From contig URED01000002.1 in NCBI GenBank assembly GCA_900546785.1, positions 1 to 64,000 on the forward strand: DNA of 64,000 nt. Direction: 5' to 3'. Shown piece by piece: positions 35,130 through 44,587 of the stretch; position 1 is the stretch's first letter; the number at the start of each line of letters is the position of its first letter. Made by a program: the position numbers and the translations under genes. Origin of the DNA: an uncultured Oscillospiraceae bacterium (GTDB taxonomy: Bacteria > Bacillota > Clostridia > Oscillospirales > Acutalibacteraceae). A model generated the notes under the pieces. The model saw only the letters and a list, made by a program, of their open reading frames with translations, did no database searches and was not told where the DNA came from.

Positions 35130-36581
35130 ATGGAAAACAGAATAACGGAAATTCAAGAAAAATGTTGTGTTTTTACTAAAAGTATTGACGCTGATTTTGA
35201 CTATCAGGAGAATCTGCAGGCATATAACGATGATATTCTGAAGATCATACGCTGCAGTATAAACAATTTTGTAGTTAACACCGTTTATCAAAACGGGGTG
35301 ATAACGGTTCACGGGAAATCAAAGATTTCCATTACATATATTAGTGAAACAAACGCCTGTTTGTCCTGCGCTGAATTTGAAGAGGATTTTGAAAAAAATA
35401 TTCCATGTGAAACGGATGAGCAGGAGCTATTTGCCGATGTTACCGTTTGCAATAAATACTGTAACTGCAGGATCATCAATCAGCGCAGGGTGGACATTCA
35501 TAATTCTTTTCAGTTAAACATTTGCGCGTATACACAGGTCAGTTCCAAAATGCTGGAAGCTTGTGAAAACGTTCTGATCAATAAGCAAACCGTTTCGTAT
35601 GTTTCAAGAGTTGGCTCGGCGTACGTTAAATCCGATTTTGAAGACGAGGCAACCGTATCGGAAGGCCCCGTTAAAAAGATCATTAATGTTTTTGCAAACG
35701 TAGTTTGCAGGGAAGTCAAACTTATAGATGATAAAATGCTTGTTAAAACGCAGCTTAACTTTTCCGTTTTATATACCGTTGACGGCGAAAAAGAAAATAT
35801 CTGCCGCTGTGAAAAAAGCACAGAAGTGAGCACCATTGTGGATATTCCCGGCATAAAAGAGGATGATATCCCCTTTGTTAAAGTTCGTCTCGGAAATCTG
35901 TTTTATAAGATCAAGGCGGATTCTAATAATGAGCTTACCATAATCGAACTTATGGGAGATATCAATCTTTTATGCGTTGTATATCGGCGCCGCAGTATTG
36001 AATTGGCAGATGATTGTTATTCGGTTACATTGAATACCGAAAGCCACAGCTCTCAGATCATGCTCAATACGAATTATGAACTGCTTAATGAAACGGAGAA
36101 CAAAACTGTAAGCTTTACATTTGATTCGGTAAATATTTCTCAGATCCTTGATCTGACAGTGGAATTTGCCGATGAAAGTACGCTGGTTATGGGAGCATTC
36201 ATTTATGATTCAAACGGTGAGCTTCAGTTTATATCCGATAAACAAAAATGCGAGATATCTTCCGGAAATGTTACACAAATATATATTACGTCTTTCGATT
36301 TCGTTATGAAATCAGAGAAAAATATCGAGCTGCGGCTTGTGATTTCTTATTCATCGCTTAAATTCGAAAGCAAACGTTACAATATCTTGAGCGATGTTGA
36401 TATCAAAGGCGAATGCACTTTTGAATCTCCTGTTCTTTCTCTCTATTTTGCCGATAAGAATGAACGGCTGTGGGATATCGCAAAAGCTTTCAGAACATCG
36501 GTTGAATTAATAAAAAAAGAAAATGAGATATCAAAAGACTTTTGCGATACAAAACGAGTTCTTTTGATCCCCGGTATATAA
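35130..36581 (+). CDS. sipL: SpoIVA-interacting protein SipL
   Basis: A 483-residue protein with three DUF3794-type repeats (about 25-150, 155-290, 300-425) and a C-terminal LysM domain (about 437-481, with LWDIAKAFRTSVELIKKEN and RVLLIPGI). This is the architecture of SipL, which in C. difficile binds SpoIVA through its LysM domain and is needed for coat assembly; Bacillus uses SpoVID in a similar role. No signal peptide or membrane segment is seen, fitting a mother-cell cytosolic protein. spoIVA follows after 12 bases, making an operon of the two partners. Confidence 0.9.
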   Translation: MENRITEIQEKCCVFTKSIDADFDYQENLQAYNDDILKIIRCSINNFVVNTVYQNGVITVHGKSKISITYISETNACLSCAEFEEDFEKNIPCETDEQELFADVTVCNKYCNCRIINQRRVDIHNSFQLNICAYTQVSSKMLEACENVLINKQTVSYVSRVGSAYVKSDFEDEATVSEGPVKKIINVFANVVCREVKLIDDKMLVKTQLNFSVLYTVDGEKENICRCEKSTEVSTIVDIPGIKEDDIPFVKVRLGNLFYKIKADSNNELTIIELMGDINLLCVVYRRRSIELADDCYSVTLNTESHSSQIMLNTNYELLNETENKTVSFTFDSVNISQILDLTVEFADESTLVMGAFIYDSNGELQFISDKQKCEISSGNVTQIYITSFDFVMKSEKNIELRLVISYSSLKFESKRYNILSDVDIKGECTFESPVLSLYFADKNERLWDIAKAFRTSVELIKKENEISKDFCDTKRVLLIPGI

Positions 36582-36593
36582 GGAGATGGGCAA

Positions 36594-38063
36594 ATGAGTA
36601 TTTATACAGATATTTCCAGAAGAACACAGGGTGATATATATATCGGTGTCGTCGGCCCCGTAAGAACCGGCAAGTCAACTTTTATCAAGAAATTTATGGA
36701 TACGCTGGTGATTCCGAGGATAGACGGAGAGTTCCAAAAGGAGCGCGCAAGAGATGAGCTTCCTCAAAGTGCCGCCGGCAGAACGATAATGACTACCGAA
36801 CCGAAATTTATTCCCGAAGACGCCATAGAGCTTTCCATGGACGATAACCTGCATTTCAGAGTTCGGCTTATTGACTGCGTTGGTTACATCGTTCCAAGCT
36901 CCGTCGGCTATATTGAAGAGGATCAGCCCAGAATGGTGCACACACCGTGGTTTGATGAGGAAATACCTTTTAATATGGCTGCCGAGATCGGGACCCAGAA
37001 GGTCATTAATGAACATTCAACTATTGGCTTAGTCGTTACTACAGACGGTTCTATAAGCAGTATTCCGCGTGAAGAATACGAGGAGGCGGAAGAACGTGTA
37101 ATCAGCGAGTTAAAAGAAATCAACAAACCGTTTGTTGTGGCTCTTAACTGTGTTGAACCGCAGAGCTCTGAATCAAGAACTCTTGCTGATAGCCTCAGCA
37201 AAAAATATGACGTTCCCGTTATACCCGTAAACTGCCTTGAGCTGGATGAAGACCAGATCAATAATATCCTTGAAACGGTATTATATGAGTTCCCGGCAAA
37301 ATGCGTGGAACTTAATTTTCCGCAGTGGATCAAAAGTCTTGATGAGGATGACGGCTTTAAAAACTCGTTGTTTGAATATGTAAAGGATATAAGCAAGAAT
37401 ATCACTAACATCAGAAGTGTAAAGCAGTTTTCAATGCAGCTGAGCGGATATAAGGATATTGAAGACGCCTTTATTTCCGATTCGGATCTTGCGACCGGCA
37501 GTATAAGCATCAGAATAAGCATTGAGAACACATATTATTATTCGATCTTGTCGGAAAAATGTCACGAGACAATTAAAGACGAAAAAGACCTGATGCGGCT
37601 TGTATGCGAGCTTACGCAGATAAAAGCAAAATACAAAAAGTTTTATTCCGCCTTATCTGAGGTGGAAAGAACGGGTTATGGCATCGTTATGCCCGATATA
37701 GAGGAACTGACCCTCGCCGAGCCGGAAATCGTTAAACAGGGCGGCAGATACGGCGTTAAGCTTAAAGCGCAGGCACCGTCCATCCATATGATAAAGTGTA
37801 ATACCTTTACGGAAGTTGCGCCCATAGTCGGCAGTGAAAGTCAATCTCAGGAGCTTGTCATGTATCTGCTCAAGGAATTCGAAGAAAATCCAAACAAGAT
37901 ATGGGAGACCGATATTTTCGGCAAGTCGCTTCATGAGCTTGTAAATGAGGGGCTGCGCGGCAAGCTTGAAAGAATGCCGGACGATGCCAGAAGCAAATTC
38001 CGCGAAACGATCGAAAGAGTCATCAACGAGGGCTGTAGCGGGCTGATTTGCATTATATTGTAA
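36594..38063 (+). CDS. spoIVA: Stage IV sporulation protein A
   Basis: The 489-residue ATPase polymerises on the forespore surface to form the coat base. The N-terminal GTPase-like domain has the Walker A motif GPVRTGKST near 20-28, AAGRTIMTTEPKFIPEDA (the Sensor/switch region) near 60 and RLIDCVGYIV near 94; the C-terminal part ends in GCSGLICIIL, the conserved tail needed for localisation by SpoVM. Length agrees with the Bacillus protein (492). It is the second gene of the sipL operon and has AAGGAGA before its ATG. The neighbours SpoVM and SipL are its physical partners. Confidence 0.97.
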   Translation: MSIYTDISRRTQGDIYIGVVGPVRTGKSTFIKKFMDTLVIPRIDGEFQKERARDELPQSAAGRTIMTTEPKFIPEDAIELSMDDNLHFRVRLIDCVGYIVPSSVGYIEEDQPRMVHTPWFDEEIPFNMAAEIGTQKVINEHSTIGLVVTTDGSISSIPREEYEEAEERVISELKEINKPFVVALNCVEPQSSESRTLADSLSKKYDVPVIPVNCLELDEDQINNILETVLYEFPAKCVELNFPQWIKSLDEDDGFKNSLFEYVKDISKNITNIRSVKQFSMQLSGYKDIEDAFISDSDLATGSISIRISIENTYYYSILSEKCHETIKDEKDLMRLVCELTQIKAKYKKFYSALSEVERTGYGIVMPDIEELTLAEPEIVKQGGRYGVKLKAQAPSIHMIKCNTFTEVAPIVGSESQSQELVMYLLKEFEENPNKIWETDIFGKSLHELVNEGLRGKLERMPDDARSKFRETIERVINEGCSGLICIIL

Positions 38064-38092
38064 TAAAAAAAGAGGTTCTTTTTGAACCTCTT
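38064..38092 (-). terminator. Terminator between spoIVA and the minus-strand genes
   Basis: AAGAGGTTC (38070-38078) and GAACCTCTT (38084-38092) form a 9-bp stem with a 5-base loop. The minus side continues with T7, so it ends the DUF1294 gene well; on the plus side only ATAGTTT follows. Confidence 0.8.
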
Positions 38093-38372
38093 ATAGTTTG
38101 GAAATATATAAGACAAGTATTGCTACGGCTATATTTATGATAATCATCACGGGCAGACCTATCATGAATTTTTTGTGCTTTGTCTTGTGCCGGATCGCAA
38201 GCATGGTGATGTATTGCGCAGCGGCTCCGCCGAAAAAAGCAACGCTCAGTAAAAGATCCTCAGATATTCTGTATTTGCCCTTTACAGCCTTATATTTATC
38301 CGCAATCGTTAAAGCAACAGCTAAAATGTTGATTACGGCAATATATATCAGGATCGCTGTCTTGATGTGCAT
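38091..38372 (-). CDS. DUF1294 membrane protein
   Basis: A 93-residue membrane protein of the DUF1294 family: first helix about 6-22, the conserved DKYKAVKGKYRISEDLLL, GGAAAQYITMLAIRHKTKHKKF (with the invariant R-H-K-T) and a last helix about 72-90. Function is unknown; in other bacteria the domain is found alone or fused to a cold-shock domain. It shares one base with the upstream zinc-ribbon gene, so both come from one minus-strand transcript. Confidence 0.88.
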   Translation of the reverse strand: MHIKTAILIYIAVINILAVALTIADKYKAVKGKYRISEDLLLSVAFFGGAAAQYITMLAIRHKTKHKKFMIGLPVMIIINIAVAILVLYISKL

Positions 38373-38659
38373 TATTTAAATTTTTTCAGCTTTTTCAGAT
38401 CATACGGACCCACGGCATATTTCTGCCCCTTGGCAAGAAGATCACCTTGATCCTCGTCAACAGTAAAAATACCGGCGCATTTGGGGCAAACAAGAAAATA
38501 TACGCCCTGCGCCTCTAAAAGCGGATATTTGGCTATGAAGCGCACGTCCATATTTCTGAAGACTTTGAATCTGACCGTGCTTTTACAGCTCGGGCATTCC
38601 ATTGCTTGTGTTTCGCCCTTGTCTTTAACCCGTATTGAATTGCCTAATCTGTATTCCAT
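38372..38659 (-). CDS. Zinc-ribbon protein of unknown function
   Basis: A 95-residue protein with two C-x2-C pairs, CPSC near 19-22 and CPKC near 56-59, that would bind one zinc, followed by a basic tail (DLKKLKKFK). No membrane segment. The frame is open 32 codons further upstream, but AGGTGATGAA before the ATG at 38659 fixes the start. The spacing of the knuckles (about 33 residues) and a hydrophobic middle do not match a family I can name. It is the first gene of a two-gene minus-strand unit and diverges from the GH10-like lipoprotein gene. Confidence 0.7.
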   Translation of the reverse strand: MEYRLGNSIRVKDKGETQAMECPSCKSTVRFKVFRNMDVRFIAKYPLLEAQGVYFLVCPKCAGIFTVDEDQGDLLAKGQKYAVGPYDLKKLKKFK

Positions 38660-38714
38660 TTCATCACCTGCTTTGATAATTATATTTTTACAGATAAAAG
38701 GAAAAGTGTCAAGT

Positions 38715-39911
38715 ATGAAAAAAGTAATTCTTATAATATTTTCTCTGATTTTCATATTCTGCGGCTGTTCGGTCAGCGAACAGCCGGGATCCGGTAATAA
38801 TTCAGATATGGATTACGTAAAATCCGTGTGGATTACGTACTTTGAGCTTGAACAAATGACGACGTCGAGCGAGACAGCGCAGGACTTTGAAAAAACGATC
38901 AAAAGCGCATTCAAGCTGATTAAAAATATCGGGCTGAATACCGTTACCGTACAGATCCGCCCCTGCGCGGACGCATTTTACAGATCGCATTATTTCCCTG
39001 TATCGGAATACTGCTTCGGCGTACAGGGCGCCGAGCTGAAATATGATCCGCTTCAGCTGATGGTTGAGACCGCGCATGATCTTGGGCTCAGAATAGAAGC
39101 GTGGATCAATCCGTACAGGGTCTCGCAGTCAAACGATATCAATACGCTTTGCGATTCCAATCAGGCAAAGCTATGGTATTCAAATGAAGAAACAAAGAAC
39201 TTTGTTTACATATCAGATAAGATCTATTTTAATCCGGCAAGAAGCGAAGTCACGCAGTTGATCGTAAACGGCGTAAAAGAGATCGTTTCCAATTACAGTG
39301 TTGACGGGATTCATTTTGACGATTATTTTTATCCTACAACGCTTGAGGATATTGATGCAGCCGAGTACGAGGAATATGTCAATGCAGGCGGTGAAATGAC
39401 ACTTGCAGACTGGAGACGTGAAAATGTGTCAACCATGGTAAAAAGCGTTTATTCGGCCATAAAGGAGATCAATCCCGAAGTCCAGTTTGGGATAAGTCCG
39501 CAGTCAAAAGTATCAACCGATTACGGCACATTGTATGCTGATGTGGAACGGTGGGCAAGCGAGGAAGGCTTTGTGGATTATATATGCCCTCAGATCTATT
39601 TCGGCTTCTATAATGAGGTGCAGCCGTTTACGCGCACCGCTAAGGAATGGAATGAAAGGGCAACCGCCGCCAAGCTTTACGTAGGATTGCCGTTATACAA
39701 AGCCGGGCAGGAAGACACTTTCGCCTCTGCTGACGAAGATTATGCAATCAATGAATTCATTGAAAACAACAATATAATCTCAAGGCAGATCATATATCTG
39801 CAAAATCTACAGAATGTAAGCGGCTATTATATCTATTCGTACAGTTACCTTGCAGACGGTCAGACAGACGCGGTGAAGACCGAAGTGGAAAACATCAAAA
39901 ATCTAAATTAG
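38715..39911 (+). CDS. GH10-like (GHL10/YngK) lipoprotein
   Basis: A 398-residue exported protein of the DUF187/GHL10 family related to YngK. The signal peptide ends at FCGC, a probable lipobox near residue 19. The (beta/alpha)8 domain has the family blocks KSVWITYFELEQM, IGLNTVTVQIRPCADAFYRSHYFPVSEY, RIEAWINPYRV, DGIHFDDYFYP and DYICPQIYFGFYN. Members may act on peptidoglycan- or glycan-type substrates; biochemical proof is thin. The frame runs upstream to 38481, but only 38715 gives a signal peptide; its Shine-Dalgarno (AAGG) is rather far, about 13 bases. The 3' end overlaps mtaB by 17 bases. Confidence 0.85.
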   Translation: MKKVILIIFSLIFIFCGCSVSEQPGSGNNSDMDYVKSVWITYFELEQMTTSSETAQDFEKTIKSAFKLIKNIGLNTVTVQIRPCADAFYRSHYFPVSEYCFGVQGAELKYDPLQLMVETAHDLGLRIEAWINPYRVSQSNDINTLCDSNQAKLWYSNEETKNFVYISDKIYFNPARSEVTQLIVNGVKEIVSNYSVDGIHFDDYFYPTTLEDIDAAEYEEYVNAGGEMTLADWRRENVSTMVKSVYSAIKEINPEVQFGISPQSKVSTDYGTLYADVERWASEEGFVDYICPQIYFGFYNEVQPFTRTAKEWNERATAAKLYVGLPLYKAGQEDTFASADEDYAINEFIENNNIISRQIIYLQNLQNVSGYYIYSYSYLADGQTDAVKTEVENIKNLN

Positions 39912-41187
39912 CAATACACTCATCGCTTTCCACGCCGGTTACAGTGCATTTAATCTCCAGACCGATAAGATCGCTTTTACTGTTTATCAGCACAGGTGTA
40001 TAATTTTTGGTGTAACCCCTTAGCTGTTTTTCGTTTGCGCGTCCTTCAACAAGCACTTCAACATCTTTTCCGATCAGCTTTTCAAGATAGATTTGCCTGA
40101 TCTTTTCCGTTTCTTTTATCATGATTTCCGCGCGCTTTTCTTTTTCGGACTTCTTGACGGAATCTCCGCGCTTAGAAGCTACCGTTCCCGTTCTTTGCGA
40201 ATAGGGGAATACGTGCACTTTTTCAAACGCGATCTTTTTAACGAATGCAAGACTTTCTTCAAAATCTTTTTCACTTTCCTCATGAAAGCCCACCATAATA
40301 TCCGTAGTCAGTGAGCAGTCTTGAAAAGCACCTCTCAGCTTGGTGCAAAGTGTTTCATATTCTTCCGCTGTATAGTGCCTGTTCATATTTTTGAGCGTTT
40401 TATTACAGCCGCTTTGCAGGGAGATATGAAACTGAGGACAGAACTTTTTGACTTTGGCAAGCCTTTCAATGATTTCGTCCGTAATATGATCGGGTTCAAG
40501 GCTCCCGAGCCTGACCCTGGATATGCCGGCAATATCGGCACATACTTCAACAGCGTCGGCTATGCAAAGATCTGTGCCTTTTCCGTAGGCTGAAAGGTTT
40601 ATACCGACAAGCACGATCTCTTTAATACCGTTTTCTGCAAGCTTTCTGACCTCATTTTTAATATCTTCAAGCGGCTTTGAACGAACACGGCCGCGGCTTT
40701 TGGGGATGATGCAGTATGAGCAAAATCTGTCACAGCCGTCTTCGATCTTTACAAAGGCGCGTACTCTGCCTCCAAAGGAGCTTAAGCTGCACGGAGCAAA
40801 GGCTTCACCTGACGTATGCTCGCTTATGCTTATTAATCTGTTCTTTTCTATGGCATGCCGGTTGATCAGCGCTAAGATATCACCGTCATTTTTATTTCCT
40901 AAAATAATATCCGCCTGCGCAAGCCCTTTTGCTTCTTCGGGAAACGCCTGCGGCATACAACCTGTCAGTATGACCGTACTGTTTGGGTGCTTACGCTTAA
41001 ACCGGCGCACACTTTGCCTTGTTTTTTGATCTGCCGTTGCAGTAACCGTGCATGAATTGATAATGTAATAATCGGCTTCTTCGCCTGGTGAAACGATATC
41101 AAATCCGGCGTTTTTAAGTAATTCGGCCATATATTCGCTTTCAGCCTGATTAACTTTACAGCCAAGCGTGTAAAATGCTGCTTTCAT
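39895..41187 (-). CDS. mtaB: tRNA t6A37 methylthiotransferase MtaB
   Basis: The 430-residue radical-SAM enzyme adds a methylthio group to t6A37. It has the N-terminal UPF0004 domain with FYTLGCKVNQAESE and cysteines for a second cluster (SCTVTATAD, TGCMPQ), the radical-SAM motif CDRFCSYC (C-x3-C-x2-C, about 153-160), and a C-terminal TRAM domain. The first motif (CKVNQAE) identifies MtaB rather than MiaB or RimO. It has its own promoter, diverging from dacF, and converges on the lipoprotein gene with a 17-base overlap. Confidence 0.94.
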   Translation of the reverse strand: MKAAFYTLGCKVNQAESEYMAELLKNAGFDIVSPGEEADYYIINSCTVTATADQKTRQSVRRFKRKHPNSTVILTGCMPQAFPEEAKGLAQADIILGNKNDGDILALINRHAIEKNRLISISEHTSGEAFAPCSLSSFGGRVRAFVKIEDGCDRFCSYCIIPKSRGRVRSKPLEDIKNEVRKLAENGIKEIVLVGINLSAYGKGTDLCIADAVEVCADIAGISRVRLGSLEPDHITDEIIERLAKVKKFCPQFHISLQSGCNKTLKNMNRHYTAEEYETLCTKLRGAFQDCSLTTDIMVGFHEESEKDFEESLAFVKKIAFEKVHVFPYSQRTGTVASKRGDSVKKSEKEKRAEIMIKETEKIRQIYLEKLIGKDVEVLVEGRANEKQLRGYTKNYTPVLINSKSDLIGLEIKCTVTGVESDECIANLDF

Positions 41188-41219
41188 ATGGATTCCTCTG
41201 TGATCTGAATTTCGTATTG

Positions 41220-41248
41220 ATTATACCAAATGATGCGAATTATATCAA
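41220..41248 (-). promoter_or_regulatory. SigA promoter for mtaB
   Basis: On the minus strand TTGATA (41248-41243), 17 bases and TATAAT (41225-41220), about 33 bases before the mtaB start. Confidence 0.8.
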
Positions 41249-41308
41249 CTTGTTATGAATATTATTATAATGATTTAAGACCACTATTTTGGAAAGGAAT
41301 GTTGCTGC

Positions 41309-42454
41309 TTGAAAGCATTTATATCCGCAGTTCTCTGTTTTATTGTTACTTTGATTTCACCTCTAAGCTGTTTTGCAGCCGAGGAAGAGAGCAATGCCGC
41401 CTTTGAGGATGTTTCTAAGTCTTCAATCCTTATGTGTGCCGATACGGGCGATATCATTTATGAAAATAATGCCTACGAACATTTATCACCGGCATCTGTC
41501 ACTAAAGTTATGAGTATGCTTTTGATTCTTGAAGCGCTTGAGAGCGGCAAAATAACTCTTGAAGAAGAAGTTGTCACAAGTAAAAATGCCGTTGCAATGG
41601 GCGGATCACAGATCTGGCTTGAAGAAGGCGAAAAAATGACTGTTGACGAGCTGTTTAAGGCGGTGGCAGTTGCATCTGCTAATGATGCCTGCACGGCCCT
41701 TGCGGAGCATATTGCCGGCTCAACTGCGTCTTTTGTTACCATGATGAATGAAAGAGCACGTGAATTGGGGCTTGAAAATACGAATTTTGAAAACTGCACC
41801 GGGCTGGATGATACGGCAACGAATCATTATTCCTGTGCATATGATATTGCTGTTATGGCACGCGAAGTGATGCAGCACGATCTTGTGTATCGCTATACGA
41901 CGATATGGCTGGATTATTTAAGAAACGGCAAAACAGAGCTTAACAACACCAATAAGCTTGTAAATACATATTCCGGCATAACCGGATTAAAGACCGGCAC
42001 AACTTCCAAAGCCGGATTTTGCGTGTGCGCAACAGCGCAGAGAGACGATATGAACCTGATATCCGTTGTGCTCGGCGCAGAAACGAGCGACGGCAGATTT
42101 AGCAGTGCTTCTAATATGCTTGATTACGGATTTGCCAATTACGAGGTAATAGCGCCCCGGATCGATGAAAGCAAAATTACAGGTGTTAAGGTGAGAAACG
42201 GTGTGGAGAAATCGATTACGCCGGTTTTTGATGAAACGGGAAAGCTTTTGGTAAAAAAAGGTACCGGGGATATCACGTATGAATATAACATAGAAAGCAG
42301 CGTAAATGCTCCCGTTGCACAGGGAAGCACATTAGGCTCCATAGATATCCGATCCGGGGATTCAACAATAAAAACGATTAAGCTATATGCAGCAAAAACA
42401 GTTGAAAAAGTCAGTTATAAGTATGTATTTATTAAAATATTAAGTAATATTTAA
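41309..42454 (+). CDS. dacF: D-alanyl-D-alanine carboxypeptidase
   Basis: A 381-residue low-molecular-weight PBP. The signal peptide (about 1-23, ending CFA/AEEE) leads to a DD-carboxypeptidase domain with SVTK (S-x-x-K, near 60), SAN (near 119) and KTG (near 226, GLKTGTTSKAG), then the PBP5-like C-terminal beta domain (about 285-375). The start is a TTG at 41309 with GGAAAGGA upstream. It trims pentapeptides in peptidoglycan. The dacF label is by similarity to the sporulation enzyme; vegetative DacA is possible. A TATAAT at 41266-41271 has no good -35. Confidence 0.86.
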   Translation: MKAFISAVLCFIVTLISPLSCFAAEEESNAAFEDVSKSSILMCADTGDIIYENNAYEHLSPASVTKVMSMLLILEALESGKITLEEEVVTSKNAVAMGGSQIWLEEGEKMTVDELFKAVAVASANDACTALAEHIAGSTASFVTMMNERARELGLENTNFENCTGLDDTATNHYSCAYDIAVMAREVMQHDLVYRYTTIWLDYLRNGKTELNNTNKLVNTYSGITGLKTGTTSKAGFCVCATAQRDDMNLISVVLGAETSDGRFSSASNMLDYGFANYEVIAPRIDESKITGVKVRNGVEKSITPVFDETGKLLVKKGTGDITYEYNIESSVNAPVAQGSTLGSIDIRSGDSTIKTIKLYAAKTVEKVSYKYVFIKILSNI

Positions 42455-42464
42455 CAAAAAAGTG

Positions 42465-42493
42465 TTGATTATACTCTTTGTTTGTTGTAGAAT
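42465..42493 (+). promoter_or_regulatory. SigA promoter for pgi
   Basis: TTGATT (42465-42470), 17 bases, TAGAAT (42488-42493), 32 bases before the start codon. Confidence 0.75.
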
Positions 42494-42525
42494 AAGCAGA
42501 TGAATTATGAATAGAGGGGATTATC

Positions 42526-43872
42526 ATGAAAAATATAAAGCTTGTAAATAAATATGCGGAAAGATTCCTTTCCGAGGATAAAATATTAAATAATGCCGAA
42601 AGGGGCGTTCAGGCGCTTAATACGCTTGATGCAAAGAGCGGCGCAGGCAACGATTTTCTCGGTTGGGTAACCTTGCCCACGGATTATGATAAAGAGGAAT
42701 TTTCAAGAATCGAAAAAGCGGCTGAATTTATCAAAAAGAACTGCGATGTACTGGTCGTTATCGGTATAGGCGGCTCATATCTCGGCGCAAGAGCGGTCAT
42801 TGAGGCTCTTAAATCGCCCAATTACAATGCGCTTGCCAAGGACACGCCTCAAATATATTTTATCGGCAACAGCATAAGCTCCGCCATGCTCAATGATGTT
42901 CTTGCTGTATGCGAGGGTAAAGACATATGCGTGAACGTTATCTCTAAAAGCGGAACCACTACGGAGCCTGCTATTGCTTTTCGTGTGTTCCGCGAGCTTG
43001 TATATAAGAAATACAGCAGGGAAGAAGCGGCAAAGCGTATTTTCTGCACAACCGATAAAGCAAAAGGAACTTTAAAGGAGCTTGCAGACAAAGAAGGTTA
43101 TGAAACCTTTGTTGTTCCGGATGATGTAGGCGGCAGGTATTCCGTTCTTACCGCTGTAGGTCTTTTGCCCATTGCCTGTGCCGGTATAGATATAAAAGCG
43201 CTTATGAACGGCGCAAAAGCAGCGCAGGACAGCCTCAACAGCAGAGATATCAACGCGAATGACTGCCTGAAATATGCGGTTATACGTAATTGCTTTTATG
43301 ATATGGGCAAAAAGCTGGAGTGCTTCATTTGTTACGAGCCCTGCATGACGATGTTCAACGAGTGGCTCAAACAGCTTTTTGCGGAGAGCGAAGGCAAAGA
43401 CGGTAAAGGTCTTTATCCCGTATCCTGTATTTTCTCTACCGATCTTCATTCTGTCGGGCAGTATATTCAGGAAAGCGGCTCCGAATTGATGTTTGAGACC
43501 TGTATCAAATTTGATAAGCCTCTCTCCGATTTCACGGTAACAGCCGAAGAAGGTAATATTGACGGCCTTAATTTCCTTGCCGGCAAAACGATGAGTTATA
43601 TAAACGAAAAGGCAAGGCAGGGCACTTTGCTTGCGCATACTGAGGGCGGCGTGCCTAATCTTGTTCTTGAAGCCGGCGAGATTACTGAAGAAAATATAGG
43701 TTATCTGATCTATTTCTTTGAAAAGGCCTGCGCGGTTTCCGGCTATATTTTGGGTATAAATCCGTTTAATCAGCCGGGTGTGGAGAGCTATAAAAAGAAT
43801 ATGTTTGCATTACTCGGAAAACCGGGATATGAAAGTGAAAAAGAAAAACTTGAAAAAGAACTTGGTATATGA
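42526..43872 (+). CDS. pgi: Glucose-6-phosphate isomerase
   Basis: Interconverts glucose-6-phosphate and fructose-6-phosphate. The 448-residue protein has [19 protein letters not shown] near 80, [15 protein letters not shown] near 140 (phosphate-binding SGTTTE), [16 protein letters not shown] near 200 and the catalytic regions with Glu and His later ([25 protein letters not shown]). Length is typical of the Firmicute type. It has its own promoter, with AGGGGATT before the ATG. Confidence 0.97.
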   Translation: MKNIKLVNKYAERFLSEDKILNNAERGVQALNTLDAKSGAGNDFLGWVTLPTDYDKEEFSRIEKAAEFIKKNCDVLVVIGIGGSYLGARAVIEALKSPNYNALAKDTPQIYFIGNSISSAMLNDVLAVCEGKDICVNVISKSGTTTEPAIAFRVFRELVYKKYSREEAAKRIFCTTDKAKGTLKELADKEGYETFVVPDDVGGRYSVLTAVGLLPIACAGIDIKALMNGAKAAQDSLNSRDINANDCLKYAVIRNCFYDMGKKLECFICYEPCMTMFNEWLKQLFAESEGKDGKGLYPVSCIFSTDLHSVGQYIQESGSELMFETCIKFDKPLSDFTVTAEEGNIDGLNFLAGKTMSYINEKARQGTLLAHTEGGVPNLVLEAGEITEENIGYLIYFFEKACAVSGYILGINPFNQPGVESYKKNMFALLGKPGYESEKEKLEKELGI

Positions 43873-43919
43873 TAATATATAGTTAAATAAATATTGATTT
43901 AACCTTGGAGGAATATTAA

Positions 43920-44336
43920 ATGATAAAGCTTATTATCGGAAATAAGGGTTCCGGAAAAACAAAAAAACTTGTAGATCTCGTAAATTCCTGTGTGGAAAAT
44001 TCGGACGGCAATGTTGTTTGTGTTGAGAAAGAGCCTAAGCTCACATACGATATTTCATCAAAAGCAAGGCTGCTTGAAACGGAAACATACAGCATTAACG
44101 GCTGCAAGGCGTTTTACGGGTTCCTTGCCGGAATCTGCGCCGGAAACTATGATGTTACCGATATCCTTATAGACGCTACTTTCAAGATCGTAGGCCGTGA
44201 TTATTCCAAGCTTCCTCAGTTTTTCGATATGCTTTCGGAGCTTTCTGAGGCTACAGATGTTAACTTCTATTTCACCATAAGCTGTGATAAAGAAGATTTG
44301 CCTGTTGAAATCTTTGACTACTGTGAAGAACTTTAA
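43920..44336 (+). CDS. Small P-loop ATP-binding protein
   Basis: A 138-residue protein starting with a Walker A motif, IIGNKGSGKTKKLVDLVN (residues 5-22), and with a possible Walker B strand TDILIDATFKIVG near 82. The rest shows no known domain, and the protein is too short for a normal kinase or ABC ATPase; similar short P-loop proteins annotated only as ATP-binding occur in Clostridia. The start has TTGGAGGA. It lies 47 bases after pgi with no terminator between, so co-transcription is likely, and a good terminator follows. Confidence 0.78.
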   Translation: MIKLIIGNKGSGKTKKLVDLVNSCVENSDGNVVCVEKEPKLTYDISSKARLLETETYSINGCKAFYGFLAGICAGNYDVTDILIDATFKIVGRDYSKLPQFFDMLSELSEATDVNFYFTISCDKEDLPVEIFDYCEEL

Positions 44337-44348
44337 TTAACCTGTTAT

Positions 44349-44372
44349 AGGCCGCATTTTTGCGGCCTTTTT
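44349..44372 (+). terminator. Terminator after pgi and the P-loop gene
   Basis: AGGCCGCA (44349-44356) and TGCGGCCT (44361-44368), 8-bp perfect stem, TTTT loop, then T5. Confidence 0.92.
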
Positions 44373-44530
44373 CTTTTGCATTTGCTGCAATTTATAAAAA
44401 CCGCGCCGAAATACAGAAAGAAAAATCTTAATCGGCGGCATAATATGTATGTTCGGTTTTAAATAGTTTGTTGGATGAACTTATTTTAAATTTGTTATAA
44501 TTTGAATGAATATTAATTTTAATTTTTCTA

Positions 44531-44559
44531 TTGACAAAAAGACCTCTAATATATATAAT
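44531..44559 (+). promoter_or_regulatory. Perfect consensus SigA promoter for yceD-rpmF
   Basis: TTGACA (44531-44536), 17 bases, TATAAT (44554-44559): an exact match, as expected for ribosomal protein expression. The stretch 44373-44530 before it holds no gene that I can see. Confidence 0.93.
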
Positions 44560-44587
44560 ACTAAAAGTGCAGACGAGGTGTGGCTTT

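Noticed and set aside
41243..41271. Promoter for dacF (TATCAA-17-TATAAT)
   Set aside because: The -10 is perfect but the -35 matches poorly and coincides with the -35 of mtaB on the other strand; not called.
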